From assembly GCA_910575075.1 (NCBI GenBank), contig CAJTCY010000004.1, positions 62,001 through 126,000 of the forward strand: a stretch of 64,000 bases of DNA, written 5' to 3'. Positions 25,684 to 35,065 of the stretch are shown here, piece by piece (the first letter of the stretch is position 1; each line of letters opens with the position of its first letter). The stretch comes from Lachnospiraceae bacterium. Lineage in GTDB: Bacteria > Bacillota > Clostridia > Lachnospirales > Lachnospiraceae. Below the pieces are notes generated by a model. It had not been told where the DNA came from. It worked only from the letters and a program-made list of their open reading frames with translations, and did not search any database. Made by a program: the position numbers and the translations under genes.

Positions 25684-25950
25684 AAATGTGAAACGAATAT
25701 CTTCCTTACTGATAACAGACAAATTTTCTTTTGCCAAAATACAGTATTTATTTATCAATTTTGAAATCATATCCGACAAATCTATTTCCACCATATCAGA
25801 TTGATTTTTATCTATTCTGAAAAGATACAGTAAACGATTTACCATATCAGACATTTGCCATATCAGACATTTGCCTGTTTTCTTCCATAATTGTATCTAA
25901 CAATATGCCATCATCTATTCCATCTTTCATTCCATTCGCATATTTTATTT
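25684..25950 (-). pseudogene. Histidine kinase fragment broken by a 16-bp tandem duplication
   Basis: Minus strand reads KYANGMKDGIDDGILLDTIM then EENRQMSDM, where a stop follows because a 16-bp unit (25843-25858) is repeated (25859-25874). With one unit removed the frame continues as VNRLLYLFRIDKNQ then VEIDLSDMISKLINKYCIL, the region between the phospho-His helix and the ATPase domain of a sensor kinase. Both the sensor and ATPase parts are missing. It fills the space between the DUF1349 gene and the hybrid kinase. Confidence 0.7.
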
Positions 25951-28506
25951 CAAATACTGTTCCAACAGCTTTATGATTTGCGCAAGATCAATCGGTTTCG
26001 CTATATGGGCGTTCATACCGCATTCCAGGCAATGTCTGACATCTTCCGGAAAAGCGTCTGCGCTCATAGCAATAATGGGAATTGAAGATGCATTCGGATG
26101 ATTTGATTTTCGGATTGCCTGCGCAGCCTCATATCCAGTCATATGCGGCATACGAATATCCATCAGTATCAAATCATAAAATCCAGCCGATGATTTTTCA
26201 AATTTTTCAAGGCATATCTGGCCGTCTTCCGCCCATTCTAATTCCAGTCCAAGGTCTGACAACAGTTCACTTGCTACCTCCCAGTTCAATTCATTATCCT
26301 CGGCAAGCAGGATACGCCCCTCTGATAATTCAGCTTTCTCTGCCTGATTTTGATCACAGTCATCTTCAATCCCCATATATTTGCGGAGATTATAAAACAG
26401 AGTGGATTGGAATAATGGTTTGGGCATGAAACCGTTAATACCTGCTTCCCGTGCTTCTGTTTCAAATTCACTCCAGTCATATGCGGAAATCAACAAAATC
26501 GGAACATTTTTTCCCAAATGGTCTCGAAGCTTTTTGGCAACCTGAATGCCATTCATGCCGGGCAGCTTCCAATCCAGGAGAATAATCTGATAATCGTTTC
26601 TCCTTTGATGCTGCATGATGGCCATTTCTATTGCTTCTTCTCCACTCAGGGCCCATTCCGCATTGATTCCAAATGTCTTTAATATATCTATCGTGGATTT
26701 ACACAAAAATTCGTCATCATCAACGATCAGCATATTCCATGCAGGAAGAACCATATCGACTTCCACCGAAGAAGCCTTTTCAAAGTCAAATGTAAGATGA
26801 AATTCGGTGCCTTTATCCAACTCGCTCTGCACATCAATGGTTCCCTCCATTGCATCAACAATGTATTTTGTAATGCTCATTCCCAAACCGGTTCCCTCGA
26901 TTTTTTGGATTCTGATGCCATCTGCACGACTGTAAGACTCAAATATCTTTTCTAAAAATTCCGGAGTCATGCCGATTCCATTGTCTTTTACAGTGACATG
27001 TATCCGGATATAATGATCACCTTTAGGAGATTCCTCTTCGGACAGAGAGAGTTGTATCCTGCCTCCCTCCGGCGTGTACTTTGTTGCATTTGACAAAAGA
27101 TTCAGCAGAACCTGATTCAGGCGCACGCTGTCACACCACACATTTTCTGTTGTAACATTTTCAACCTGCACATCAAATATTTGCTTTTTTGTATGGAGCT
27201 GCGGCTGCATAATACTGACAATCCCCTCAAATAACTCTTTTAATGAGGTATTTTCTACTGTCAACGTCATTTTTCCACTTTCAATTTTAGACATATCCAA
27301 AACATCATTGATGAGACCCAACAATTGTTTGCTTGACAGTGTAATTTTCCGAAGACACCTCTTTACCTGTTCCATATCATCGATATGAGCTGTAGCGATG
27401 GCAGTCATTCCCACAATCGCATTCATAGGTGTTCGGATGTCATGACTCATATTTGCCAAAAATTCACTCTTTGCTTTGTTTGCCTCAGCCGCTTCCTGAC
27501 GGGATTTTGCCAGTCCCTTCATTTGTGAATTGGCCATACGAAAATACCAGATAAAAATCAATATCATAAGACCCAAAACAGACATGCAGGACAGCACTGT
27601 GAATCTTGTACGCTGAACGTTTAATGTATCCATTATATTATTTAATTGATTGTAAGACATGATCGATATCAGATTCCACTCGGAGTTGGCCAGAGGAATA
27701 CTGTGAAGATTTTGCTCCTTGCCATCCAACTCAATAATTGCGTCGTACGATCTGTTATTATTCAGAGCATCGGTAAACGCTTCATCTGAATATTCCACAA
27801 TGGAAGCATTGCTATACGGTCTAAGCTGATCCGGCAGGCGTTTTGAAGAATCTTCAAAACCGATATGCGCATTGTTTATAACAAAGCTGCCGTCCTTTCT
27901 AATAATAGCAAAAGACATCAGTTGATTTTCGTCCTCAAGGGAAAGAAACTCGGTGATATATGCCTGTGGGACTGCCGCCACCAGCCCAGTGCTTATAGTA
28001 CCATCCGACATCGGATAATCAGCATTGACGCCAAACAATACCACCTTATTTCCGGCAGAATCCATGCCGACAGCAACTCTTCGGTCCCCCTTGATCAATG
28101 TCTCTACAAAAGGTTCCAGATTCAAAGGCTGTATCGGTTGTCCATGAAGCATTTCAAAGTGGCCGTCCTTCGAGCAAAGGGCCAGATAATCAAACCCCCT
28201 TTTTGTTGCCCCGGAAACCAATTTTTTATATAGTTCTTTTGTATTATCATAATCGTCCGACACGTTAACAGAGACCAGTCCGTTCACCTGATCAAAGCGC
28301 AAATTGATGACAGATTCAAAATGTCTTGATATTTGTTCACTCATTCCAGACATATAGATACTTCCTATCTGATGGAACGCCTCATGGCTCTTGCGCGACA
28401 TATAAATCCCAAGCGAGCCGAAAGAAAAGATGCTGAAAATGATAAGTCCGGCAAAACTATATAATAAAAACCGTGTTTTCGGTATTCTTTTTTTACTATG
28501 TTCCAT
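25945..28506 (-). CDS. Membrane hybrid sensor histidine kinase with two receiver domains
   Basis: 853 aa. Two membrane helices (about 13-35 and 299-321) enclose a periplasmic-side sensor region of Cache-like build. A HisKA helix with FLANMSHDIRTPMNAI, then an ATPase domain (NQVLLNLLSNATKYT, VKDNGIGM, EGTGLGMSI), then two receiver domains: MLIVDDDEFLCK with ILLDWKLPGMNG, and ILLAEDNELNW with ILMDIRMPHMTG. Both Asp acceptors are present. There is no HPt domain in the protein, yet a broken HPt lies directly upstream (28513-28742). The output is not clear from the sequence and the signal is unknown. Confidence 0.92.
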   Translation of the reverse strand: MEHSKKRIPKTRFLLYSFAGLIIFSIFSFGSLGIYMSRKSHEAFHQIGSIYMSGMSEQISRHFESVINLRFDQVNGLVSVNVSDDYDNTKELYKKLVSGATKRGFDYLALCSKDGHFEMLHGQPIQPLNLEPFVETLIKGDRRVAVGMDSAGNKVVLFGVNADYPMSDGTISTGLVAAVPQAYITEFLSLEDENQLMSFAIIRKDGSFVINNAHIGFEDSSKRLPDQLRPYSNASIVEYSDEAFTDALNNNRSYDAIIELDGKEQNLHSIPLANSEWNLISIMSYNQLNNIMDTLNVQRTRFTVLSCMSVLGLMILIFIWYFRMANSQMKGLAKSRQEAAEANKAKSEFLANMSHDIRTPMNAIVGMTAIATAHIDDMEQVKRCLRKITLSSKQLLGLINDVLDMSKIESGKMTLTVENTSLKELFEGIVSIMQPQLHTKKQIFDVQVENVTTENVWCDSVRLNQVLLNLLSNATKYTPEGGRIQLSLSEEESPKGDHYIRIHVTVKDNGIGMTPEFLEKIFESYSRADGIRIQKIEGTGLGMSITKYIVDAMEGTIDVQSELDKGTEFHLTFDFEKASSVEVDMVLPAWNMLIVDDDEFLCKSTIDILKTFGINAEWALSGEEAIEMAIMQHQRRNDYQIILLDWKLPGMNGIQVAKKLRDHLGKNVPILLISAYDWSEFETEAREAGINGFMPKPLFQSTLFYNLRKYMGIEDDCDQNQAEKAELSEGRILLAEDNELNWEVASELLSDLGLELEWAEDGQICLEKFEKSSAGFYDLILMDIRMPHMTGYEAAQAIRKSNHPNASSIPIIAMSADAFPEDVRHCLECGMNAHIAKPIDLAQIIKLLEQYLK

Positions 28507-28512
28507 TGTCCT

Positions 28513-28742
28513 TAATCCTCCATAGTGTGCCCATATTTTTCAACGGCATGAATAATCTGATCACAGTCCTTTGATAATTGCAAAGACATATCGCCCGCTC
28601 TGCTTTATTCATTTTCTTTAAGTGCTTTGGTGAGCTTGCTGCTGCTTTCATATAAATCGGTAAAAGAAAGATTTGGGGAAATTCCTTTGAGTATATGGAC
28701 GGCTCTCAGTGCTGCCTTATAATCTAAAAATATTCCCTGGCG
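28513..28742 (-). pseudogene. HPt phosphotransfer domain remnant with an in-frame stop
   Basis: Directly after the stop of the 28743 kinase the minus strand reads DYKAALRAVHILKGIS, with the phospho-accepting His of an HPt domain, then PNLSFTDLYESSSKLTKALK and ENE, a TAA stop, and in the same frame SRAGDMSLQLSKDCDQIIHA and VEKYGHTMED before a final stop 7 bp before the next ATG. The N-terminal part and a start codon are missing. It is either the lost C-terminal domain of the upstream kinase or the rest of a separate HPt gene. Confidence 0.75.
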
Positions 28743-31325
28743 TCAGAGCTTCAGCTGATTCATGACCATGAACATTTTTTTAATATCCACCGGCTTAGCC
28801 AAATGCTCATTCATTCCGGCATCCTTCGCCAGCGCTACATCCTCTTCAAATGCGTTAGCCGACACTGCAATGATCGGTACGACTTCCGCATCCAGCCGAT
28901 CCAGACCACGAATCACGCGGGTCGCTTCATATCCGTTCATGACCGGCATCATCAGATCCATGAGCACACAATCAAATGTTCCTGGATCTGACGCCGCAAA
29001 TGCATCCACGGCAGCTTTTCCGTTGTTCGCAGTCACGACCTCCGCACCCGCTTCCGTCAGCATAAACTCCATGGCTTCACGGTTGATCTCATTATCCTCC
29101 ACCAAAAGAACACGCATACCAGCAATGTCGTCCTGCAAATTCGACTCATCATCCACAGACTGCGAACTCTGCGTTCCATCAACTTGTATCGGCAGTATAA
29201 TCTGAAACACGCTTCCCTTACCAATTTGGCTGTCTATCTCAATGCTCCCCCTCATCTGGTCAACCAGCTCCTTCACGATGGACATGCCAAGCCCAGCGCC
29301 ATTGTAGTAGGTTCTCGCACCTTGATCTTCCTGTGTAAACGGCTCAAAAATGTGCTTTATAAATTCCTCTCTGATGCCGATTCCAGTATCTTCAATCACG
29401 AATCGATAACTGGCAATTCCATTCTCGCAGGACAGCTCCTTTATCTGAATAAATACGGAGCCATGGGGGCGGTTATATTTGAGCGCATTATCGATGATGT
29501 TCATTAAAATCTGCTGCACATGCAGCGGATTGCCGATCAGTCTGTTATGCTGCAGGACAACTTCCTTAATCGTCAGCTGAACCTCCTTCTCCTCCGCCTT
29601 AGCAGACAGAAGCGAAATGCTGTTTTCCAATATTTCATGAAGATCAAAAGGTTCCTCCACCACCATCTGTTTTCCACTCTGCTGCTTACTGACCTGAAGA
29701 ATGTCGTTGACAAGAGACAGCAGATGCTCTGTTGACACACGGATTTTCTTCCGGCACTCTCTCTGCCAATCCGGATCATCCTGGTTTTTCTCCATCATAG
29801 CCAGTATTCCCAAAATTCCATTGATAGGCGTACGCATATCATGGGACATGTGGGAAAGAAATTCGCTCTTTACCGAGTTTGCCCGTCTGACCTTTTCCAG
29901 CAGCTCTATAATAGACTGCTCCTGCTTATTCTTCGCCATCATCGTCTCCGTGATATCCTGATGGTATCCACTCAGGCTGGTACCCTGCTTTTTGAATGAC
30001 TTATTGGGCACACCGCCGCAACGAACATATATTTTACCCAGTTCCGGATGATTCCAAGGGTAAATCACCTCAGAACGCCCGGTTTCCAATATCTCCCGTA
30101 CCGCTTCCTGCACCATCTCTACATATTCCGGCTCAATGTTTTGAAACCAGTGGTGATAGCACTCCTCTGGTTCTATCTCATCCGATACTCCCAGCAGTAT
30201 CCGCATGGTCCGGTCCGCATACATCCTCGGGCGGCAGCCCTCTTCCAGCTCAATCGTCCAGATCCCAGTCCTGGCGCCCTCCAGAATATCTTCCTGACTC
30301 TGTCTTACCTCCAGCTTGTATTTTTCTTCCTTCTTCACCACGGCATTGATATCCCGCTGAGCAAAGATCACGCAGTCCTCTTCTGCTGTCTTCTCCAAAG
30401 CGGAAAAATGGAGTTCCATATGTTTCAGACCATAAGGATTGTCTTTTACCTGATACCGGACATAGAACTTCTTCTTTGTCCGAAGCTGTGCAAGCACATA
30501 GTCCTTTTTCGTCACGGCACGAAGCTTTTTCTGATCCCTGGGAACAACGCACCTGGAAATATACCGCTCCATCGCCGTCTGATAACCGTCTTCAAAATTG
30601 ACGCCGCAGTCTATGCCCATCTGTTCGCTGTTCCGGTATATCTCGCATTCGCCTGTATCAAAGTTCACCTGATAGATGCCCAAATAATCCACGCTAAGGG
30701 CATGGAGAACATTATAACTCCGCTTCTGAAGCTTGCGAAATAAATTGCGCCGTTTTAGGGAAGAAACGATAAAGTATGCTGCGGTCTGGAGCATATTCGA
30801 TGCATACTCCAGCAGCTTCACAGGCGGATTGTCTACGCCGTAAAAACCGATACACCTTTCACCATCGTGAAGAGGAACCACCACCAGAGAATGTATGCCC
30901 TGGCGTTTCAGATTCTCATACTGAAGCGGGTCCGTCTCCTGAATCTCTTCCAAACATTCAATGACGATGTGTTTGCCGATACTGAAATTGCGATACCAGC
31001 TCGCACACACTTCTGGAAGAACATTTTGAAGATTTTCCTTCTCCGGCTCTATCCCATCGGCCACCCACTCATAAGTATTATCATCACAACCAGACTCATT
31101 TTGTTCAAATATGTAGGTTCGCTCCCCGTTCAGCGCTTTTCCCAGATGCTCCAGCAGCACCTCCAGTGACTGATCCGGGTTTTCCTTCTGCAGGGCAATA
31201 TGAAGTCCCTCATTGATAACCGTCTCCAGGTTCTGAATGTTCCGCATATCACTATGCTGTTCAAGATTCCCCTCGGTAAACGCACCTTCATCGGCCCGTT
31301 CCAAAAACTTCTTTGTATAATCCAT
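28743..31325 (-). CDS. Cytoplasmic hybrid histidine kinase, GAF-type sensor
   Basis: 860 aa from the ATG at 31325, with GGAGGG 7 nt upstream, preferred over an earlier in-frame Met at 31355. No membrane helix. A GAF-like domain (about 30-180, with VVPLHDGERCIGFYGVDNP) and PAS-like segments (about 210-465) come first. Then HisKA with FLSHMSHDMRTPINGI, ATPase (QQILMNIIDNALKYN, IEDTGIGI, GAGLGMSI) and one C-terminal receiver (RVLLVEDNEINREAM, VLMDLMMPVMNG). The C-terminus ends NQLKL, and HPt-like sequence continues after the stop. A leader of about 480 bp lies upstream. Confidence 0.92.
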   Translation of the reverse strand: MDYTKKFLERADEGAFTEGNLEQHSDMRNIQNLETVINEGLHIALQKENPDQSLEVLLEHLGKALNGERTYIFEQNESGCDDNTYEWVADGIEPEKENLQNVLPEVCASWYRNFSIGKHIVIECLEEIQETDPLQYENLKRQGIHSLVVVPLHDGERCIGFYGVDNPPVKLLEYASNMLQTAAYFIVSSLKRRNLFRKLQKRSYNVLHALSVDYLGIYQVNFDTGECEIYRNSEQMGIDCGVNFEDGYQTAMERYISRCVVPRDQKKLRAVTKKDYVLAQLRTKKKFYVRYQVKDNPYGLKHMELHFSALEKTAEEDCVIFAQRDINAVVKKEEKYKLEVRQSQEDILEGARTGIWTIELEEGCRPRMYADRTMRILLGVSDEIEPEECYHHWFQNIEPEYVEMVQEAVREILETGRSEVIYPWNHPELGKIYVRCGGVPNKSFKKQGTSLSGYHQDITETMMAKNKQEQSIIELLEKVRRANSVKSEFLSHMSHDMRTPINGILGILAMMEKNQDDPDWQRECRKKIRVSTEHLLSLVNDILQVSKQQSGKQMVVEEPFDLHEILENSISLLSAKAEEKEVQLTIKEVVLQHNRLIGNPLHVQQILMNIIDNALKYNRPHGSVFIQIKELSCENGIASYRFVIEDTGIGIREEFIKHIFEPFTQEDQGARTYYNGAGLGMSIVKELVDQMRGSIEIDSQIGKGSVFQIILPIQVDGTQSSQSVDDESNLQDDIAGMRVLLVEDNEINREAMEFMLTEAGAEVVTANNGKAAVDAFAASDPGTFDCVLMDLMMPVMNGYEATRVIRGLDRLDAEVVPIIAVSANAFEEDVALAKDAGMNEHLAKPVDIKKMFMVMNQLKL

Positions 31326-31806
31326 ATGCGCACCCTCCATGTAGAACGCTTCCAATCATCTGTATTATTTCTGTAAACTTTCGCCGCAAAACCAACAACG
31401 CCTGTATCAGAATATCATACACCCCCGGCCGCGTCAATGTGGTAAACAAAGCTTACTCATCCTTCATTCTTGTGGTCTTCAAAATATACACATTTCCACA
31501 ATGCTGGCGGCGGCTGATTTGCTCACATTTTTTTATTCTCTTACATAACAAAAACCCCTGAGCAGCTTCTTTCAGCGCCCAGAAGTCTTAAAAATCCTGC
31601 ATCCCAATTGCTGTATAGCCTATATAGCCATATTTATTACACCATCCATAGTAAATTTTCTATTCCATTGCTCCTGCCATTCATCCGCACATAGCCATAA
31701 TCTGAAAATATTTTACTTAGGATTTTTATATTATTTTATGTTCGCATTATTTCACCCCTGCACCAAACCATGCATAAAATTTTTTAGCACTGATGTATTT
31801 TACTAC
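31326..31806 (-). other. Long leader / intergenic stretch upstream of the GAF hybrid kinase
   Basis: No gene is supported in these about 480 bp. If the promoter at 31807-31834 drives the kinase, this is its 5' leader. It contains GC-rich stretches able to pair (GCTTC around 31566 and GAAG around 31582), but it fits no riboswitch class that I know. Confidence 0.35.
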
Positions 31807-31834
31807 ATTATACCATCTGTTATAAGAAAATCAA
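31807..31834 (-). promoter_or_regulatory. Putative promoter upstream of the GAF hybrid kinase
   Basis: Minus strand TTGATT, 16-bp spacer, TATAAT. It is about 480 bp from the kinase start, so the link to that gene is likely but not certain. Confidence 0.55.
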
Positions 31835-31853
31835 GCGAAGAAAAACAAACAAT

Positions 31854-32066
31854 TTAATCAAATCTCGTGAATACAATTCTATATATATTTATTGTCCTTT
31901 CTGCTTCTCTAACCTCAACAGAATAGAACTTTCCCACATCCCCTGCATTCTCATTTTCATCATATTTCTTAATTCTTTCAAACGTCGAAAAGCTATGTAT
32001 GAGAAATCCCACCGTATCATGCCTGTCCCCGAATACGGTAAATGGAACATTACCGCTGCTTCTCTG
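31854..32066 (-). pseudogene. 3' fragment of an unknown gene cut by the cotJC remnant
   Basis: About 70 codons read GNVPFTVFGDRHDTVGFLIH and continue to VREAERTINIYRIVFTRFD before the stop. The text looks like a genuine protein end. Upstream it meets the cotJC remnant exactly at 32066/32067, so its 5' part is lost. I do not recognise the family. Confidence 0.45.
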
Positions 32067-32189
32067 GGTACAGAAGAACTGGCACACATGGAAATAATCT
32101 GTACCATTATCTATCAGCTTACAAAAAATTTATCTCCAGAGGAAATTAAGGCATCCGGAAAAGTAATGGCACAAAAAGCTGTTTAAAAA
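32067..32189 (+). pseudogene. cotJC: Internally deleted second copy of the cotJC 3' half
   Basis: 32067-32159 is identical by eye to 15221-15313 of cotJC (codes GTEELAHMEIICTIIYQLTK and on). It is followed directly by the cotJC end, AAAAGTAATGGCAC..AGCTGTTTAAAAA, matching 15636-15667 with two changes. The 322 bp between these parts in cotJC are missing. It cannot make a working coat protein. It marks the right border of the accessory island. Confidence 0.9.
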
Positions 32190-32219
32190 CAGAAGAGCTG
32201 CTCACAGGGCAGCTCTTCT
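32185..32219 (-). terminator. Terminator of the DUF5717-to-metallophosphoesterase operon
   Basis: AGAAGAGCTGC (32191-32201) / GCAGCTCTTCT (32209-32219), an 11-bp perfect stem. On the minus strand it is followed by GTTTTTAA. It overlaps the stop codon of the metallophosphoesterase gene. Confidence 0.85.
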
Positions 32220-34290
32220 ATAAATCAATCAGCCTGAAAGGCGTTATAAAATACGTACCATCTTTATGCAAAGTAATTAATGTCGCCCCTCTCTGCTCTG
32301 TGTCATTCTCAATTCCTGGCATAGCAAGATAATCAATACTGTAGCCATACGTCAAACGGATTCCTTTATATTTCAGAGACTGATTGTTATAATGGTCATG
32401 TCCGCAGAATATGGCCTGGGTGCTGCCCAGTTCCACAGCAGTGTCAAACAGGCTGCTTTCATATTTGGAACAGCAAATCTTGTCAATCATTTTCTCACCG
32501 AGCACTCCATAATAATATGTCACCTCACTGCTGCCGCTCTCATATAAATCATTAGCCTCCCGATATTCTCTCAGCGGAATATGAGTAAAAATCATGGACG
32601 GAATAGTATAACCCTCCTGTTTTGAAAGATTCTGTACAGTTCTTCGATACCATGCCACCTGGTCATCATGGATATAATCGTACTCATTGATGCCGCCAGC
32701 CTCCACATAATCATTGGAATCAATTAGAAAAAGCGCCTGCATTAAACTGCCGTCTGAAGCTCTGATTTCAATCATCTGATTGCTTCTTCCATAAACGTCT
32801 GGCTGCACATAAGGATAGAGCAGATTTTTGGAAGTCTTATAGGACAGGGATTTCATAAGCAAATCCACTTCTGCCCGGCTCAGCGTCGCCAACGCTTCTG
32901 TGTCATGGTTCCCATAAGTAAAAGCCCACGGAATCCCTGTATTGCGCATAAAATTTGCAAACTGCATAATTGGGGCATTATTATTGAAGGAAAACGACAT
33001 AATTCCCATCGGAAATACAAGGTCCCCTGTCACTACAACAAGATCCGGTTTTGTCTCCTGAATCAACGCATAACATGCTTTCAATGCTTTGGTATCTTCC
33101 ACAATGGACAGTGTGCTTCCGCCCAGATGGATATCGGTAAGCTGCAGTATTTTAAATCTGTCTTCTTTGGCAGAAATAGTATAAATTCCTGAATCTTCAT
33201 CATACAAAATATCATTGGCATTCTGTCCTACCTCAGAGACCGTATTAATATAAGGCTGAAGCAGATATAAATCAAGCCTCATGAAACTATAACCTAAAAA
33301 GCATACCACACCCAACGTATAGCAGATAATCTTCCGGACATTAAACACAATATTTCTGCCTGTAAAATTACGCCTTCGGGTAAAATTATAAAATACCGCA
33401 AAAATTAAATAAACTGCCGTTACAGTCATGGCAATGGAAAAAATATGTTCCGTTTTATTTCGCAGCAAAAGCAGAACTATGTCAAAAAACAGATAATAGC
33501 AAACAGACGCCAAACTAATCCGCCGTAATTCACACAAATATTCAACTGTTTTTCTTTTACAGAAAAAGTTTGCATAAATTTTCCGGCAGAAAAAATTTTT
33601 TAAGGCCAAAAATAGAAATAAAAGGATAAAAAACATGTAAAAATTGATGGTATTCACCACTTCATTCAGAGAATACCGGAGAGAAGCAAATCCGAGCGAT
33701 AGGGAAAAAAACAGAATAAATACCATGGAAAACATGCCAAATATTGTATTGGTCAATTTTTTGGTGTAGAAGTCATATTTTTCTTCTGCAATTTTCCTGC
33801 ACGTATACACAAAAGAAGCATCAAAAAAACGATATTGTTTCACAATATGCTTTTGTTTTTTTAGTATCAAATGCAACAGAATTCCAAAAACAGAGCACTC
33901 AACAATTACAATTATAAAGTTCCGAACTGACAGGTTGAGGAAAAAGGCAATTACACAGTTAAGAGCCAGTGCCGTAAACAGCGAAAGCAAAATATAATTT
34001 CTCCTAAGCCTCTTCTGCACTCTGCGAAACAGCTGTTCTTCTTCTGCAGTTTCCGCACTGGATGTATCCTTCAAAGTTTTTGCACCCAGATAAGTTCTGA
34101 TATGTGCAAGCGTATCAGAATGAATTAGAAAATTACCCGCCGCTTCCGCTGGACAGCTTCCTTCTTCCAGATCTCTTTCATATTTTTGCGCTGCAAGATA
34201 CAATATATTTTCCTTGCATTCCTCATTTTCTTTTGAAAACGGAAGTGACTCAAAGAGCAAATCCACCGCTTTCTCAATCGCCTTCTGCAT
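32218..34290 (-). CDS. Membrane-bound calcineurin-like metallophosphoesterase
   Basis: 690 aa from the ATG at 34290, which has AAAGAGGAG upstream; the earlier ATG at 34320 sits next to the PIG-L stop but lacks a ribosome site. The N-terminal about 100 residues are soluble, followed by about eight membrane helices (about 105-380). The phosphoesterase domain (about 400-690) has the metal sites LQLTDIHLGG, VVTGDLVF, FTYGNHDTE, FTHIPLREY and FCGHDHYN. The active site should face outside or the membrane surface. It is the last gene of a six-gene operon. A phospholipid or cell-wall precursor as substrate is only a guess. Confidence 0.88.
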   Translation of the reverse strand: MQKAIEKAVDLLFESLPFSKENEECKENILYLAAQKYERDLEEGSCPAEAAGNFLIHSDTLAHIRTYLGAKTLKDTSSAETAEEEQLFRRVQKRLRRNYILLSLFTALALNCVIAFFLNLSVRNFIIVIVECSVFGILLHLILKKQKHIVKQYRFFDASFVYTCRKIAEEKYDFYTKKLTNTIFGMFSMVFILFFSLSLGFASLRYSLNEVVNTINFYMFFILLFLFLALKNFFCRKIYANFFCKRKTVEYLCELRRISLASVCYYLFFDIVLLLLRNKTEHIFSIAMTVTAVYLIFAVFYNFTRRRNFTGRNIVFNVRKIICYTLGVVCFLGYSFMRLDLYLLQPYINTVSEVGQNANDILYDEDSGIYTISAKEDRFKILQLTDIHLGGSTLSIVEDTKALKACYALIQETKPDLVVVTGDLVFPMGIMSFSFNNNAPIMQFANFMRNTGIPWAFTYGNHDTEALATLSRAEVDLLMKSLSYKTSKNLLYPYVQPDVYGRSNQMIEIRASDGSLMQALFLIDSNDYVEAGGINEYDYIHDDQVAWYRRTVQNLSKQEGYTIPSMIFTHIPLREYREANDLYESGSSEVTYYYGVLGEKMIDKICCSKYESSLFDTAVELGSTQAIFCGHDHYNNQSLKYKGIRLTYGYSIDYLAMPGIENDTEQRGATLITLHKDGTYFITPFRLIDL

Positions 34291-34322
34291 ATTGCTGTGC
34301 TCCTCTTTCCTGGTTTCCATGA

Positions 34323-35054
34323 TTACTCTGCCAGAATCCAATCCTCATAAGGCAGCATATGGTATAATTTACGCATCGTAGAACGCTGGCTTTTATAAAG
34401 CTTGGCCAATTCTCGTTTCTTATTATAAACTGATTTGTCCATTTCTTTCAGGTCATACGGAACTTGATCATTTACATAATATTTGCCGAACCAGTACAAG
34501 TCAGCCTGACAGCCAGTTTGATTAAATTCCTTTTTTACACTCTCATGAGTCATGATGTGGTGCTGATGTCCATATTCTCCTTTTTCATTATGGCTCACCA
34601 CGAGCTTCCAATCCTTATACTTAAGAACAGCAGCAATATCTGCTTCAATATTTTTTCGCCAAAATTTCCAATCACTGCGTTTTTTACCGATTTTATCCGG
34701 GTAAGCCAAAATCAGTCCCTTATCTCCCAAAGCCCTCAGCACGGCTTCAAACTCGGCACGGCGCACCTTGTCATCTCCTCTTGTGATGCAGACTACCAGA
34801 TAATCATCCTCCAGCAAATGCTTTCCTCCCCAGAGCAGTTCGTCATCTGGATGCGCCACGAACATTACTTTTTCATATCCATCCAGCTGCAATGCATCCA
34901 GGTCTTCTGCAGTAACTTTGGGAAGATTGATGTAGGGATAATACTGCCTCGCAGCGTCAATCAGAGCAATCACAAACACTGCCCCAATAATTCCTGACCA
35001 AAGACGCCAGTTTATAAATTTCCTCCAAAACTTCACACTGTTTTTCTTAATCAT
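34323..35054 (-). CDS. PIG-L family deacetylase, membrane-anchored
   Basis: 243 aa from the ATG at 35054 (AGAGGAAG upstream). One N-terminal membrane helix (about 15-35). The zinc deacetylase motif VAHPDDELLWGG (about 66-77) and EYGHQHHIMTH with the third ligand are intact. Family members remove acetyl groups from N-acetylglucosamine-type sugars. The gene lies between the coiled-coil gene and the metallophosphoesterase and overlaps neither, but the spacing of 11 bp and 32 bp (to the chosen start) suggests one transcript. A surface glycan or glycolipid substrate is inferred from the anchor. Confidence 0.9.
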   Translation of the reverse strand: MIKKNSVKFWRKFINWRLWSGIIGAVFVIALIDAARQYYPYINLPKVTAEDLDALQLDGYEKVMFVAHPDDELLWGGKHLLEDDYLVVCITRGDDKVRRAEFEAVLRALGDKGLILAYPDKIGKKRSDWKFWRKNIEADIAAVLKYKDWKLVVSHNEKGEYGHQHHIMTHESVKKEFNQTGCQADLYWFGKYYVNDQVPYDLKEMDKSVYNKKRELAKLYKSQRSTMRKLYHMLPYEDWILAE

Positions 35055-35065
35055 ACAATCTTCCT

